Assembly: GCF_025264685.1 (NCBI RefSeq)
Contig: NZ_CP073721.1
Coordinates: 3,029,001 to 3,093,000 of the forward strand
DNA: 64,000 bases
Reading direction: 5' to 3'
From: Dactylosporangium roseum
Lineage (GTDB): Bacteria > Actinomycetota > Actinomycetes > Mycobacteriales > Micromonosporaceae
In this document: positions 1 through 12,400 of the stretch, piece after piece
How the letters are laid out: every line of letters begins with the position of its first letter
Numbering within the stretch: the first letter of the stretch is position 1
The notes under the pieces: generated by a model
Database searches by the model: none
What the model was told of the DNA's origin: nothing
The model's input: only the letters and a program-made list of their open reading frames with translations
Translations under genes and position numbers: made by a program

Positions 1-3000
1 GGAGAGCATCGACCTGGCCCGGGCGTTCCAAGACCTCGGCTTCGACTCCCTGACCGGGCTGGAGTTCCGCAACGGGCTCGCCGCGGCGGTGGGCATCCCC
101 CTGCCCGCCACCGCGATCTTCGACCATCCCACGCCCGCGGCGCTGGTCCGCTACCTGCGTGCCCGCCTGCCCGGCGCGGCCACCGCAAGATCCGTCCCCG
201 CGCCCGCGCCGATCCCACCCGACGAGCCGGTGGCGATCGTGGGGATGGCGTGCCGGTACCCGGGCGGGGTTGACTCGCCGGAGGGCCTGTGGGACCTGGT
301 GGCCGGTGGCGTCGACGCGGTGGGGGAGTTCCCGAGCAACCGCGGCTGGGAGCTGGGGGAGCTGTTCGATCCGGACCCGGATCGTGCGGGTTGCAGCTAT
401 GTGCGTGCGGGCGGGTTTCTGCACGACGCGGATCAGTTCGACGCCGGGTTCTTCGGTGTCAGCCCGCGTGAGGCGTTGGCGATGGACCCGCAGCAGCGGT
501 TGCTGTTGGAGACGGCGTGGCAGGCGTTGGAGCGGTCGGGTATCGCCCCGGCGACGCTGCGCGGCACCCCGACCGGCGTCTACGTCGGTGTCATGTACGA
601 CGACTACGGCAGCCGCTTCCTGGGCCGGATACCGGCCGAGGTCGAGGGCCGCCTGATGCCCGGCAGCCTGCCGAGCGTCGTGTCCGGTCGCCTGGCATAC
701 ACGTTCGGCTTCGAGGGTCCGGCGTTGACGGTGGACACGGCGTGCTCGTCGTCGCTGGTGGCGATGCATCTGGCGGGTCAGGCGCTGCGGCAGGGGGAGT
801 GCACGCTCGCGCTGGCCGGCGGGGTGACCGTGATGGCCACACCGAACACCTTCGTGGAGTTCTCGCGGCAGCGGGGGTTGGCCGGTGACGGGCGGTGCAA
901 GGCGTTCGCGGCGTCGGCCGATGGTACGGGCTGGGCCGAGGGGGTCGGTGTGGTGGTGTTGGAGCGGTTGTCCGATGCGCGGCGTCTTGGTCATCGGGTT
1001 CTGGCGGTGGTGCGTGGGTCGGCGGTCAACCAGGACGGGGCCAGCAATGGCTTGACCGCTCCGAACGGTCCTGCCCAGGAACGTGTCATCCGTCAGGCGT
1101 TGGCGAATGCGCGGTTGTCGCCGGCGGAGGTTGATGTGGTCGAGGCGCATGGGACCGGTACGACGTTGGGTGATCCGATCGAGGCGAACGCTCTGCTGAG
1201 TACGTATGGGCAGGACCGGTCGGGTGGCGCGCCGTTGTGGCTTGGTTCGATCAAGTCGAATATCGGGCATACGCAGGCTGCGGCCGGTGTCGCTGGGGTG
1301 ATCAAGATGGTGATGGCGATGCGGTGGGGGAGGTTGCCGGCCACGCTGCATGTGGATGCGCCGAGTCCGCATGTGGACTGGTCCGCGGGTGCGGTGCGGT
1401 TGCTGACCGAGGCGCGGCGGTGGCCGCGGGTGGATCGCCCGCGGCGGGCCGGGATCTCCTCGTTCGGCATCTCCGGCACCAACGCCCACCTCATCCTCGA
1501 ACAGGGTCCCGAGCAACCCGAGCGGTCACCGTCACCGGCCACCGACCCACCGTTGCCCTGGACCATCAGCGGCCGCGACCAGCAAGCCCTGCGAGCACAG
1601 GCCCACCAGCTCGCCGGACACCTCACCACCCACGCCGAGCAGAGCGCCAGCGACATCGCCTGGTCGCTGATCACCACCCGCGCGGTGTTCGAGCACCGGG
1701 CAGCCATCCTGAGCCGGGACCCGCGGGCGGCGCTCTCGGCGCTGGCCCGGGGTGAGGCACATCCGGACGTGGTGACCGGCCAGGCACCGCCGGCCGGCCC
1801 CGGCCCCGTCCTGGTGTTCCCCGGCCAAGGATCACAGTGGGCCGGCATGGGCGCCCGACTGCTGGAGGACTCCCCCGTCTTCGCGGCCCGGATCAACGAC
1901 TGCGAACAAGCCCTGAGCCCCTACGTCGACTGGTCGCTGACCGACATGCTGCGCGGCGACGGCACCGAACTGACCCGGGTCGACGTCGTGCAACCGGTCC
2001 TCTGGGCCATCATGGTCTCCCTCGCCGCCGTCTGGCAGCACCACGGCGTCACCCCCGCCGCCGTCATCGGCCACTCCCAAGGCGAAATCGCCGCCGCCTG
2101 CGTCGCCGGCGCCCTCACCCTCGACGACGCCGCCAAAGTCGTAGCCCTGCGCAGCAAAGCCCTACGACAACTGGCCGGACACGGCGCCATGGCCTCGATC
2201 GCCGCCGGCGCGGAACCCACCACCACGCTACTGGCCGGCATCGACGGCGTGAGCATCGCCGCCACGAACAGCCCGACGACCACCGTCATCTCCGGGCCCA
2301 CCGAGCAGATCGCCACCGCCGTCACCACCGCACACAACGAAGGCCTCCGCGCCCGCACCATCGACGTCGACTACGCCTCCCACGGCCCCCAGATCGACCA
2401 CATCACCGACGAGATCACCGACGCCCTCGCCGGCATCACCGCCCACCCCACCGACACCACCTTCTACTCCACCGTCACCGCCACACCCCAGGACACCACC
2501 ACCCTCGACACCGCCTATTGGATCCGCAACCTGCGCCAACCCGTCCGCTTCGCCGACACCATCACCATCCTGCTCAACCACGGCCACCACACCTTCATCG
2601 AGGTCAGCCCCCACCCCGTCCTCACCCCAGCCATCCAGGAATGCGCCGACCACGCCGGCGCCACCGTCACCACCATCGCCACCCTGCACCGCGACCACGG
2701 CGACCACACCCAGCTCACCCGGGCCCTCGCCCTCGCCCACTGCGGCGGCATCCCCATCGACTGGACCCCCTGGTACCCCACCGCCCTGCCATCGCGCACC
2801 ATCGACCTCCCCACCTACCCCTTCCAACGCGAGCGGTACTGGCTGTCGGCGGAGAAGACCCCCATGCGGGTCACGGACCTCGGGCTGGGCGCAACCGGTC
2901 ATCCGGTGCTGGAAGCCGCCGTGGAGCCGGCGGACGGCACCGGCTGCGTGCTGACCGGCCGCGTGTCGCGGCACCGGCTGCCCTGGCTGGCCGATCACAT

Positions 3001-6000
3001 GATCGCGGACACGATGCTGGTCCCGGGGGCGGCCCAGCTCGAATGGGTGCTGCGGGCGGCGGACGCGGTCGGCTGCGGCGGCGTGGCGGAGCTCGTCATC
3101 CACGCACCGCTGACGGTACCGGCATCGGCCGCCGTGGATGTCCAGGTCATCGTCGGCGCCGCGGGTGGCGACGGCCGCCGGGAGGTGGGTGTGCACTCCC
3201 GCGTGGACCACGACGCCGCCTGGGTCCGCCACGCCACCGGCGCGCTCGTGCCGAAGCCGACCGCAGTCTCTGGCCCTGCCTCCGGCCCCTGGCCGCCGTC
3301 CGGGGCGGAGCCGGTGGACACGGCCGGCTTCTACGACGCCACCGCCGACGTCGGCTACGGTTACGGACCCGCCTTCCACGGCGTCCGTGCGGTGTGGCGG
3401 CTGGGGACGGATGTGCTCGCCGAGCTCGAGCTGCCCGACGCGGTCGCGGACCGGGACGGGTTCGGCATCCATCCCGCCCTGCTGGACGCCGCGCTGCATC
3501 CGCTGCTCCTGATGGGCCGCTTCAGTGACGGGACGGTCTGGCTGCCGTTCTCCTGGAGCGGCGTCACGCTGCACGCCGACGGCGCCACGTCGGCTCGCGT
3601 TCGCCTGTCGCCACTGGGCGACGGTCTCGGCGACGGCGTCCGGCTCAGCGTCACCGATCCGACCGGCGTCCCGGTGCTCGACGTGGCCTCGGTCGTGCTG
3701 CGCGAGGCGGACCGGCGACAGCTCGCGGCTACCCGCGCGCGCGGCGCCGGCGACGTGTTCGCCGTGGAGTGGGTGCCGGTTGCCGATCCGGTTGCCGTTG
3801 CCGTCGACGAGGCCGTGGTGGCCGAGGTGGCGACGGCGGAGGAGGCGCGGGTGCGGGTGCGGGACTGGTTGGCGGGACCGGATGGTGACGCTCGGCCGCT
3901 CGTGGTGGTGACCCGCGGCGCGGTGGGCGATGACCCGGATCCCGATGCGGCGGCGGTCTGGGGTCTGGTGCGTTGTGCGCAGGCGGAGCATCCCGGCCGG
4001 TTCGTGTTGGTCGATCGTGATGATGCCGGGGATGCCGGGGATGCCGGTCTCGGTCCGGCGTTGGGATCCGGTGCGTCCCAGGTGGTGGTGCGCGAGCGGC
4101 GGGTCCTGGTGCCACGGTTGACGCGCTCGGGTGCGTCGAGGCTGTTGGTGCCCAGGGTCGGTGAGCGTGCCTGGCGGCTTGGTATGTCCGGTGTGTCGGC
4201 CCTGGACAGTGTCGCGGTGGTTGGGTGTCCGGAGGTACTGGCGCCCTTGGCCCCGGGGACGGTGCGGGTTGCGGTTCATGCGGCGGGGCTGAACTTCCGG
4301 GATGTCCTGATTGCCTTGGGGATGTACCCGGAGGCCGACGGAGTGTTCGGCGGCACCGAAGGTGCGGGTGTGGTGACGGAGGTGGGGCCCGGGGTCACCG
4401 GTGTCCAGGTCGACGACCGGGTGATGGGGATCTTCCCGGGCGCCTTCGGCCCGGTGGCGGTCGCGGACGCACGGATGGTGGTGCCGGTTCCGGATGGATG
4501 GGACTTCGTTCGGGCGGCCGGGGTGCCGGTGGCGTTCTTGACGGCCTGGTACGGCCTGGTGGAGCTGGCGGGGCTGCGGGCCGGAGAGTCGGTGTTGGTT
4601 CACGCGGCGACCGGTGGGGTCGGGATGGCGGCGGTGCAGATCGCGCGTCACGTGGGGGCGCGGGTGTTCGCCACGGCGAGTCCGGGCAAGCAGGCGCTGC
4701 TCGCGGAGATGGGGATCGACGAGGCGCATCGTGGCTCCACCCGCGATCTGGAGTTCGAGGAGCGTTTCCGTGGCGCCACCGGCGGCCGCGGAGTGGATGT
4801 GGTGCTCAACGCCCTGGCGGGGGAGTTCACGGATGCGTCGTTGCGGTTGCTGGCGTCCGGCGGCCGGTTCGTGGAGATGGGCAAGACCGACATCCGTGTG
4901 GATCCCGGAGTTTGGTACCGGGCCTTCGATCTGGTGGCTGGGGCCGGCTCCGAGTCGATCGCGGTGATGTTGGGCCGGTTGCGGGACCTGCTGGCGCAGG
5001 GAGTCCTGGCGCCGTTGCCGGTGCGGTCCTGGCCGTTGGCGCGGGCCCGTGATGCGTTGCGGATGATGAGTCAGGCGCGTCATACCGGCAAGGTCGTGTT
5101 GGAGGTACCGGCCGCGTTCGATCCGGACGGCACGGTGCTGATCACCGGAGGCACCGGGGTTCTGGGTCGGCTGGTCGCCGCTCATCTCGTCGAGCGGTGG
5201 GGCGTCCGGCACCTGGTGTTGCTCAGCCGCCGGGGGATGGACGCGGCTTCGGTCGCCGACCTGACTGCCCGGTTGGGCATCGACGTCGCGGTTGTGGCCG
5301 CTGATGTGGCTGATCCGGTGGCGGTCGCCGAGGCGGTGGCGGGGATCGACCCGGCGCATCCGCTGACCGGTGTGATCCACGCGGCCGGCGTCGTCGACGA
5401 CGGGTTGGTCACCGGGCTCACCGCGGAACGCCTGGCCGCGGTGTGGCGGCCGAAGGCGGACGGAGTTGCGGCGTTGCATGCCGCAACGGTGGGGCAGCGG
5501 CTGAGTTTCTTCGTGGTGTTCTCGTCGGTGGCGGGCACGGTAGGCAGTGCGGGGCAGGCGGGTTATGCCGCTGCCAACGCATATTGTGATGCGTTCATCG
5601 CTCGCCGTCGGGCGGCGGGGCTTGCCGGTCAGTCGATTGCCTGGGGTTTGTGGTCTCGGGCCAGCGCCATGACGGGCCACCTCACCGACACCGACCACGC
5701 CCGCCTACAGCGGGGCGGGTTCGTCCCGTTGCGCGACGAGCAGGGCACCGCGCTCCTCGACATGGCCCACGAGGACGGCGGCGCCCACCTCGTAGCGGTG
5801 AACCTCGACCGGTGGGCACTGGCCGGGCTGCGGCCGGAGGAGGTCCCCCCGATGCTGCGCGCGTTGGTCGGCCCGGCCGCGGGAGGTAAGCGGCCACTCG
5901 CCCGATCCGGTGAGACGTCCGCCGACCTGACGAGGCGGCTGGCCGGGATGCCCGGCGCCGAGCGGCACCGGGTGCTGCTGAACCTCGTGCGCTCGAACGC

Positions 6001-6445
6001 CGCCGCGGTGCTCGGCCATCGCCATCCGGACGAGGTTCGCGCGGACGTGCCGTTCAAGGAGCTGGGTTTCGACTCGCTCACCGCGGTCGAACTGCGCAAC
6101 CGGCTCTCGGCGGCCACCGGCCTGCGCCTACCCCCGGCACTGGTGTTCGACTACCCACAACCGGCCATACTCGCCGGCCAGTTGCTCACCCGGCTGCAGC
6201 TCGACGGCGCGGCCGACGGACCGGCCGACACGGTCGAATCTATCCTCTCCGACCTCGGCCGAGTCGAAAGTGCCCTCGGCGCACTGACCTTGGACCAAGG
6301 CGGCCGCGAGCAGGTCGGCCGCCGGCTGCGCGGACTCCTCGCCCGCTTCGACGTCGACCGGGCCGCGCCGACGGCAGTCGACGTCGAGACCGCCTCGGAC
6401 GAAGAGATGTTCGAGCTCATCGACAAGCAACTTCGATCGTCCTGA
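1..6445 (+). CDS. Modular type I polyketide synthase (5'-partial): ACP end + KS-AT-DH-ER-KR-ACP
   Basis: The gene enters from the left edge in the frame starting at base 2. The first bases encode the end of an ACP with LGFDSL, so the protein carries at least one earlier module. The complete module runs KS (about 224-1505; active-site TACSSS near 742, then EAHGTG and KSNIGH), AT (1810-2700; GHSQGE and YASH, the methylmalonyl-CoA signature), DH (2895-3730; its His motif reads H-x3-D-x4-P instead of H-x3-G-x4-P), ER (4170-5110; HAATGGVG nucleotide motif), KR (5130-5680; GGTGVLG, VDD motif of B-type KRs, Ser-Tyr-Asn present) and ACP (5990-6190; LGFDSL). The last 70 residues form a C-terminal docking segment, which fits hand-over to the next gene. 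The stop overlaps the first possible start of that gene by one base. Predicted extension: a fully saturated 2-methyl unit, if the DH is active. Confidence 0.97.
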   Translation, partial: ESIDLARAFQDLGFDSLTGLEFRNGLAAAVGIPLPATAIFDHPTPAALVRYLRARLPGAATARSVPAPAPIPPDEPVAIVGMACRYPGGVDSPEGLWDLVAGGVDAVGEFPSNRGWELGELFDPDPDRAGCSYVRAGGFLHDADQFDAGFFGVSPREALAMDPQQRLLLETAWQALERSGIAPATLRGTPTGVYVGVMYDDYGSRFLGRIPAEVEGRLMPGSLPSVVSGRLAYTFGFEGPALTVDTACSSSLVAMHLAGQALRQGECTLALAGGVTVMATPNTFVEFSRQRGLAGDGRCKAFAASADGTGWAEGVGVVVLERLSDARRLGHRVLAVVRGSAVNQDGASNGLTAPNGPAQERVIRQALANARLSPAEVDVVEAHGTGTTLGDPIEANALLSTYGQDRSGGAPLWLGSIKSNIGHTQAAAGVAGVIKMVMAMRWGRLPATLHVDAPSPHVDWSAGAVRLLTEARRWPRVDRPRRAGISSFGISGTNAHLILEQGPEQPERSPSPATDPPLPWTISGRDQQALRAQAHQLAGHLTTHAEQSASDIAWSLITTRAVFEHRAAILSRDPRAALSALARGEAHPDVVTGQAPPAGPGPVLVFPGQGSQWAGMGARLLEDSPVFAARINDCEQALSPYVDWSLTDMLRGDGTELTRVDVVQPVLWAIMVSLAAVWQHHGVTPAAVIGHSQGEIAAACVAGALTLDDAAKVVALRSKALRQLAGHGAMASIAAGAEPTTTLLAGIDGVSIAATNSPTTTVISGPTEQIATAVTTAHNEGLRARTIDVDYASHGPQIDHITDEITDALAGITAHPTDTTFYSTVTATPQDTTTLDTAYWIRNLRQPVRFADTITILLNHGHHTFIEVSPHPVLTPAIQECADHAGATVTTIATLHRDHGDHTQLTRALALAHCGGIPIDWTPWYPTALPSRTIDLPTYPFQRERYWLSAEKTPMRVTDLGLGATGHPVLEAAVEPADGTGCVLTGRVSRHRLPWLADHMIADTMLVPGAAQLEWVLRAADAVGCGGVAELVIHAPLTVPASAAVDVQVIVGAAGGDGRREVGVHSRVDHDAAWVRHATGALVPKPTAVSGPASGPWPPSGAEPVDTAGFYDATADVGYGYGPAFHGVRAVWRLGTDVLAELELPDAVADRDGFGIHPALLDAALHPLLLMGRFSDGTVWLPFSWSGVTLHADGATSARVRLSPLGDGLGDGVRLSVTDPTGVPVLDVASVVLREADRRQLAATRARGAGDVFAVEWVPVADPVAVAVDEAVVAEVATAEEARVRVRDWLAGPDGDARPLVVVTRGAVGDDPDPDAAAVWGLVRCAQAEHPGRFVLVDRDDAGDAGDAGLGPALGSGASQVVVRERRVLVPRLTRSGASRLLVPRVGERAWRLGMSGVSALDSVAVVGCPEVLAPLAPGTVRVAVHAAGLNFRDVLIALGMYPEADGVFGGTEGAGVVTEVGPGVTGVQVDDRVMGIFPGAFGPVAVADARMVVPVPDGWDFVRAAGVPVAFLTAWYGLVELAGLRAGESVLVHAATGGVGMAAVQIARHVGARVFATASPGKQALLAEMGIDEAHRGSTRDLEFEERFRGATGGRGVDVVLNALAGEFTDASLRLLASGGRFVEMGKTDIRVDPGVWYRAFDLVAGAGSESIAVMLGRLRDLLAQGVLAPLPVRSWPLARARDALRMMSQARHTGKVVLEVPAAFDPDGTVLITGGTGVLGRLVAAHLVERWGVRHLVLLSRRGMDAASVADLTARLGIDVAVVAADVADPVAVAEAVAGIDPAHPLTGVIHAAGVVDDGLVTGLTAERLAAVWRPKADGVAALHAATVGQRLSFFVVFSSVAGTVGSAGQAGYAAANAYCDAFIARRRAAGLAGQSIAWGLWSRASAMTGHLTDTDHARLQRGGFVPLRDEQGTALLDMAHEDGGAHLVAVNLDRWALAGLRPEEVPPMLRALVGPAAGGKRPLARSGETSADLTRRLAGMPGAERHRVLLNLVRSNAAAVLGHRHPDEVRADVPFKELGFDSLTAVELRNRLSAATGLRLPPALVFDYPQPAILAGQLLTRLQLDGAADGPADTVESILSDLGRVESALGALTLDQGGREQVGRRLRGLLARFDVDRAAPTAVDVETASDEEMFELIDKQLRSS

Positions 6446-6462
6446 TGGGGGAACGGGGACCG

Positions 6463-9400
6463 ATGTCGAGCACCGAAGACAGACTGCGCCAGTACCTGAA
6501 GCGGGTGACGATCGACCTCGGGGAGGCCCAGGAGCGCCTGCGCATGATGGAAAGCCGGCAGGCCGAACCGGTGGCCGTGATCGGTATGGCGTGCCGGTTC
6601 CCCGGGGCGGTGGCGTCGCCGGAAGACCTGTGGGATGTCGTGGCCTCCGGGCGCGACGTCATCGGGGAGTTCCCGGCGGACCGGGGCTGGGACCTGGAAG
6701 CGCTGTACCATCCCGATCCCGAGCACCCGGGAACGTGTTACACCCGTGCGGGCGGTTTCCTCGACGGCGCCGACGAGTTCGACGCGGCGTTCTTCGGCAT
6801 CAGCCCGCGCGAGGCGGCGGCGATGGAGCCGCAGCAGCGTCACCTGCTGGAGACTGCGTGGGAGGCATTGGAGCGCGCGGGCATCGACCCGTCGTCGCTG
6901 AACGGCACGCCGACCGGGGTCTTCGTCGGTGCGGGCCTGCCCGGCTTCGGCACCCCCCACACCGACGAGGAGGCCGAGGGCTACCTGCTCACCGGCAACG
7001 CTCTCAGCGTCCTGTCCGGCCGGATCGCCTACGCCCTCGGCCTCGAGGGCGCGGCGGTGACGGTGGACACGGCGTGCTCGTCCTCCCTGGTGGCGATCCA
7101 CCTGGCGAGCCAGTCGCTGCGGCAGGGGGAGTCCTCCCTCGCGCTCGCGGGCGGCGTCACCGTGATGGCCACCCCGGGTGGCTTCACCGAGTTCTCGCGG
7201 CAGCGCGGGCTGGCGCCGGACGGCCGGTGCAAGTCCTTCGCGGCCGCCGCGGACGGTACGGCGTTCTCCGAGGGCGCGGGCCTGCTGGTGCTCGAACGGC
7301 TGTCGGACGCCCGGCGCAACGGGCACCAGGTATGGGCCGTGGTCCGCGGTTCGGCCGTCAACCAGGACGGGGCGAGCAACGGACTCACCGCCCCCAACGG
7401 CCCGTCCCAGCAGCGGGTGATCCGCGCGGCGCTGGCCGGCGCCGGCTTGTCGGCGTCCGAGGTGGACGCGGTCGAGGCGCACGGGACCGGCACGACGCTG
7501 GGCGACCCGATCGAGGCGGACGTGCTGCTGGCCACCTACGGACAGGGACGCCCCGAGGACCGGCCGCTGTGGCTCGGTTCGGTCAAGTCCAACATCGGGC
7601 ATACCCAAGGCGCGGCGGGTGTCGCGGGTGTGATCAAGATGGTGATGGCGCTGCGGAACGGGCTGCTGCCCGCCACGCTGCACGTCGATGCGCCGAGCCC
7701 CCACGTGGACTGGTCCGCGGGCGACGTGCGGCTGCTGACCGAGCCGAGGAACTGGCCGGAGACGGGCCGTCCGCGCCGTGCCGGGGTCTCGGCGTTCGGC
7801 ATGTCCGGCACGAACGCCCACCTGATCCTCGAGCAGGCGCCGGCGCCTGCGCCGGGCCCCGCGCCCGTGGCGATGCCGGTGGTTTCATGGACCTTGTCGG
7901 CCAGGTCGCCGGCGGCGTTGCGGGCGCAGGCGCGGCGGCTGGCCGACCGGGTTGCCGTCCAGCCCGGTCCGAATCCGGCGGACACGGGTTGGTCACTGCT
8001 CAAGACCCGGGCGGTCCTCGACCACCGCGCGGTCGCCGTCGGCGAGGACCTCCAGCCGATGGTCGAGGCCCTGCGGGCGCTCGCCGACGGCCAGCCGCAC
8101 CCTGGCCTGGTCGCCCCCGGTGTCTCCGCGATCACCGGGCATCCCGGTCCGGTGCTCATCTTCCCCGGGCAGGGGGCGCAATGGATCGGGATGGGGGCGG
8201 AGCTGCTCGGCGCCTCCCCGGTGTTCGCCGCGCGAGCGGCCGAATGCGAGCGGGCGCTGGCGCCCTATGTGGACTGGTCGCTGACCGAGGTGCTGCGGGG
8301 CGGCGGGGACGCGCTGGCACGGGTGGATGTCGTACAGCCGGTGCTGTGGGCGGTGATGGTGTCGCTCGCCGCAGTGTGGGCCGAGTACGGTGTGCGGCCC
8401 GCCGCGGTGGTCGGGCACTCGCAGGGGGAGATCGCTGCCGCCTGCGTGGCGGGGGCCCTGACCCTCGACGACGCCGCCAAGACTGTGGCACTGCGCAGCC
8501 GGGCCCTGCGCCGGTTGTCGGGGCACGGCGCGATGGCGTCCATCGGCGCGGACGAGCACCGCACCGCGCAGCTCGTCGGCGAGTCGTCCGACGTGGCCGT
8601 CGCGGCGCTCAACGGCCCTTCGGCGACGGTGGTCACCGGTCTGCCCGGCCCGGTGGCGGCAACGGTGGCGGCCGCCCAGGAGCAGGGGTTGCGGGCCAGG
8701 ATGATCGAGGTGGACTACGCCTCGCACGGCCCCCAGGTCGACCAGATCAGCGACGAGGTGGCCCAGGCGCTGGCCGGCATCGCCGCGGTCGGCGCCGAGG
8801 TGGTGTTCTACTCCGCGGTTACCGGCCGGCGGGAGGACGGCGCCGGGCTGGACGCCGGCTACTGGATGGCCAATCTGCGCCAACCGGTCCGCTTCTCCGC
8901 CGCCGTGCACGCCCTGCTCGCGGACGGATACCGGGTCTTCATCGAGGCCAGCCCCCACCCCATGCTGATCCAGGGGGTGGAGGAGTGCGCGGACCAGGCG
9001 GGCGTGCGGGTTGCCGCGCTGCCCACCCTGCGCCGCGATCACGGCGACCTCGCCCAGGTCGCCCGCGCCGTCGCTCAGGCGTTCACGGCTGGCGTGGACG
9101 TCGACTGGAGCCGTTGGTATCCCCTCGAGCCGGGGCCCCGGGTTGTCGACCTGCCGACCTACGCTTTTCAGCGGCAACGGTTCCCGCTGTCGGGCGGGCG
9201 CCGCGCCGCGGACCCGGTGGCCCTCGGTCTCACCGCTTCCGACCACCCGGTGCTCGTGGCCGCCGTCCAACCGGCCGGGACCGACCGCCGGCTGCTCACC
9301 GGGCGGATCTCGCGGCAGGTCTTCCCGTGGCTCGCGGACCACGAGGTCGCGGGGCACCCGCTGGTCCCAGGGGCGGCGCTGGTGGAGTGGGCGCTCCGCG

Positions 9401-12400
9401 CCGCCGACGAATCCGGCTGCGCGGCCGTCGAGGAGCTCGTCCTGCACGCCCCCACGATGCTGCCCCTGTCGGGTGGCCTCAGCGTCCAGGTGACGGTCGG
9501 CGAGCCCGACGACGACGGGCGGCGGGACGTCGACGTGTACTGCCGCGACGGCGACGGCGATTGGCTGCGCCAGGCGAGCGGGACCCTGGGCCAGGCCGTC
9601 GTCGGCCAGGCCGAGGTGGAGCCGGAGTCGCAGTGGCCGCCGCCGGGCGCGGAGCCGATCAGCCGCGAAGCGCTCTATGAGCGGGCCGCCGAGGCGGGAT
9701 ACCGATACGGGCCGGCGTTCCAGGGCGTCCACGCGCTCTGGCGCCGCGGCCACGACCTGTTCGCCGAGGTGCGGTTGCCGGAGGCCGCGGGCAGGACCCG
9801 CGGGTTCGGCGTGCACCCCGCCCTGCTCGACGCCGCGCTGCACCCCCTCTTGTTGCTGGCTGGGCCCGCCGACCGCGGACCCGCGCTGCCGTTCAGTTGG
9901 AACGACGTGTCGCTGCGGGCGGGCGCGGCGACCTCCGTCCGCGTGACGCTGTCCTCGCTCAAGAACAACCGGGCGTTCCGGCTGTCGGGAACCGACCCGG
10001 CCGGCGCCCCGGTCTTCGACGTGGGCCGGGTGACGGTGCGCCCGGCCGACACGCGGGACATGGCGGCCGTCAGCGGCTCCGCGCGCGGGCTGTTCGCCCT
10101 GGAATGGACGGCTGGCCAACCGGCGCGGCCGGGGCCGGGCCGCGACTGGCTGGACCTGGATGCCGCGACCGCCTCGCTCAATGCCGGCACGGCCGCCCCC
10201 TCGATCGTCGTCGCCCGGGTCGCCACGGCCGGTACCGGACGCGTCGACCCCGCTCGCGGACTCGAGGCGGCGGGGCAGGCCCTCGCCCTGCTACAGCGGT
10301 GGCTGGCCGACGACCGGCTCGCGGACGCCCGGCTGGTGGTCCTCACCGAAGGGGCAGTGGCGGTCGCCGACCCGGATCCGGCCGGCGCGGCGGTGTGGGG
10401 CCTGGTGCGCAGCGCGCAGGTCGAGCACCCTGGTCGTTTCCTGCTGATCGACAGCGAACCAGGCACCAGTGTCGAGGCGGCCGTCGGGCTGTGCGATCCC
10501 GCCGAGCCGCAGTTGGCGATCCGGCAAGGCGCGCCGCTGGTGCCCCGGCTCAGGCGGATCAAGCCGACCGCGGAGACCGGCTCATCCGTGGACCTCGACC
10601 CGGCGGGCACCGTTCTGATCGTGGGGGGAACTGGCGTCCTCGGCGGCGCCGTCGCCGAGCACCTCGTGCGCTCCCGCCGGGCCGGCCGTCTGCTGCTGGC
10701 GAGCCGGCAGGGCACCGACGCGCCCGCCGCGGCCGAGCTGGTGCCGCGGCTGACCGCCCTGGGCGCCGACGTCGAGGTCGCGGCGCTCGACGTCACCGAC
10801 CCGGCCGCGGTCAGTGACCTGATCGGCGGCATCAGCCCCGCCCACCCGCTTACCGCGGTCATCCACGCCGCCGGCCAGCTCGATGACGGCGTGATCACGT
10901 CCTTGACACCGGCGAAGCTGGCCCGGACCTGGGCGGCGAAAGCGGCCGGGGCGGCCAACCTGCACGCGGCGACGGCGCACCTGCCGGTGCGCATGTTCGT
11001 GGTGTTCTCCTCCGCGGCCGCCCTGCTCGGCAGCCCCGGCCAGTCCGGCTACGCGGCGGCGAACGCCTTCTGCGACGCCTTGGCGGCCTGCCGCCGCGCC
11101 GCCGGCCCGCCCGCCTTGTCGCTGGCCTGGGGTCTCTGGGCCGACTCGAGCGGCATGACAGCGGCGCTCGACGGAACTGACCTGTCCCGCATGCGCCGCG
11201 GCGGTATCACCCCATTGAGCAGGGATCGGGCGCTCACCCTCTTCGAGGCCGCCGTCCGGTCGGACCGACCCTATGCGCTGGCGGCTGCCCTCGACCCCCG
11301 CCCCATCTCCGGCGACGTACCGGCGGTCCTGCGGGGTCTGGCCGGGCCGGGGCGGCCGGTGGCGGCGGCCGACGCGGCACCGGCCGACCATCTCGTGCGG
11401 CTGGCCCCGGATCGGCGTCGCGACGTGCTGACCGAGCTGGTCCGGACCAGGGTGGCAGCGGTACTCGGGCACGCCTCGCCGGACGGGATCGGCGCGGAGG
11501 CGACCTTCAAGGAGCTCGGCCTGGACTCGCTCACGGCGGTGGAACTGCGCAACCACCTGGCCGGCGCGACCGGCCTGCGCCTGCCCGCGACACTGGTCTT
11601 CGACCACCCGACGCCGCAGGCCCTCGGCGCGCACCTGGCCTCCCGGTTCGAGCGGCGCGGTGGGGCGGCGACCCCGGCGCGGACGACCGCCCGACCGGAC
11701 GAGCCGGTGGCGATCATCTCCATGGCGTGCCGCTATCCCGGCGGCGTAGCGTCGCCGGAGGACCTGTGGCGGCTCGTCTCGGCGGCCGAAGACGCGATCG
11801 GAGCGTTCCCCGCCGACCGCGGCTGGGATCTCGGCGGCCTCTATCACCCCGACCCCGACCACCCGCGCACCACCTATGTCCGTCATGGCGGGTTCCTCGA
11901 GGAGCCCATGGACTTCGACGCCGGGTTCTTCGGCGTCAGCCCACGGGAAGCGCTGGCCACCGATCCACAGCAGCGGCTGCTGCTCGAGGTCGCCTGGGAG
12001 TTGTTGGAGCGGGCACGCATCGTCCCGGCCACGCTCAAGGGCACGCCGACGGGCGTGTACACGGGCGTGATGTATCACGACTACGGCGGCGGCGCGGCCA
12101 ACCGCGATGCCCGCCTGGAAGGTTACGGGTGGTTGGCCGGCTCGGGAAGCATGCTCTCCGGCCGCACCGCGTTCACCTTCGGCTTCGAGGGTCCGGCGGT
12201 GACGGTGGACACCGCGTGCTCGTCCTCGCTGGTGGCGATCCACCTGGCGGGCCAGGCCCTCCGGCAGGGCGAGTGTGACCTCGCACTGGCGGGTGGCGTG
12301 ACGGTGATGGCGACGCCCGACGCGTTCGTCGACTTCGCCCGGCAGCGCGGCCTGGCCGGCGACGGGCGGTGCAAGGCGTTCGCGGCGACCGCCGACGGCA

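Noticed and set aside
2228..5698. Very long open frame on the strand opposite the first PKS gene
   Set aside because: High-GC coding DNA often keeps antisense frames open. The predicted protein is low-complexity Arg/Gly/His-rich and matches no family, while the sense strand encodes complete PKS domains.
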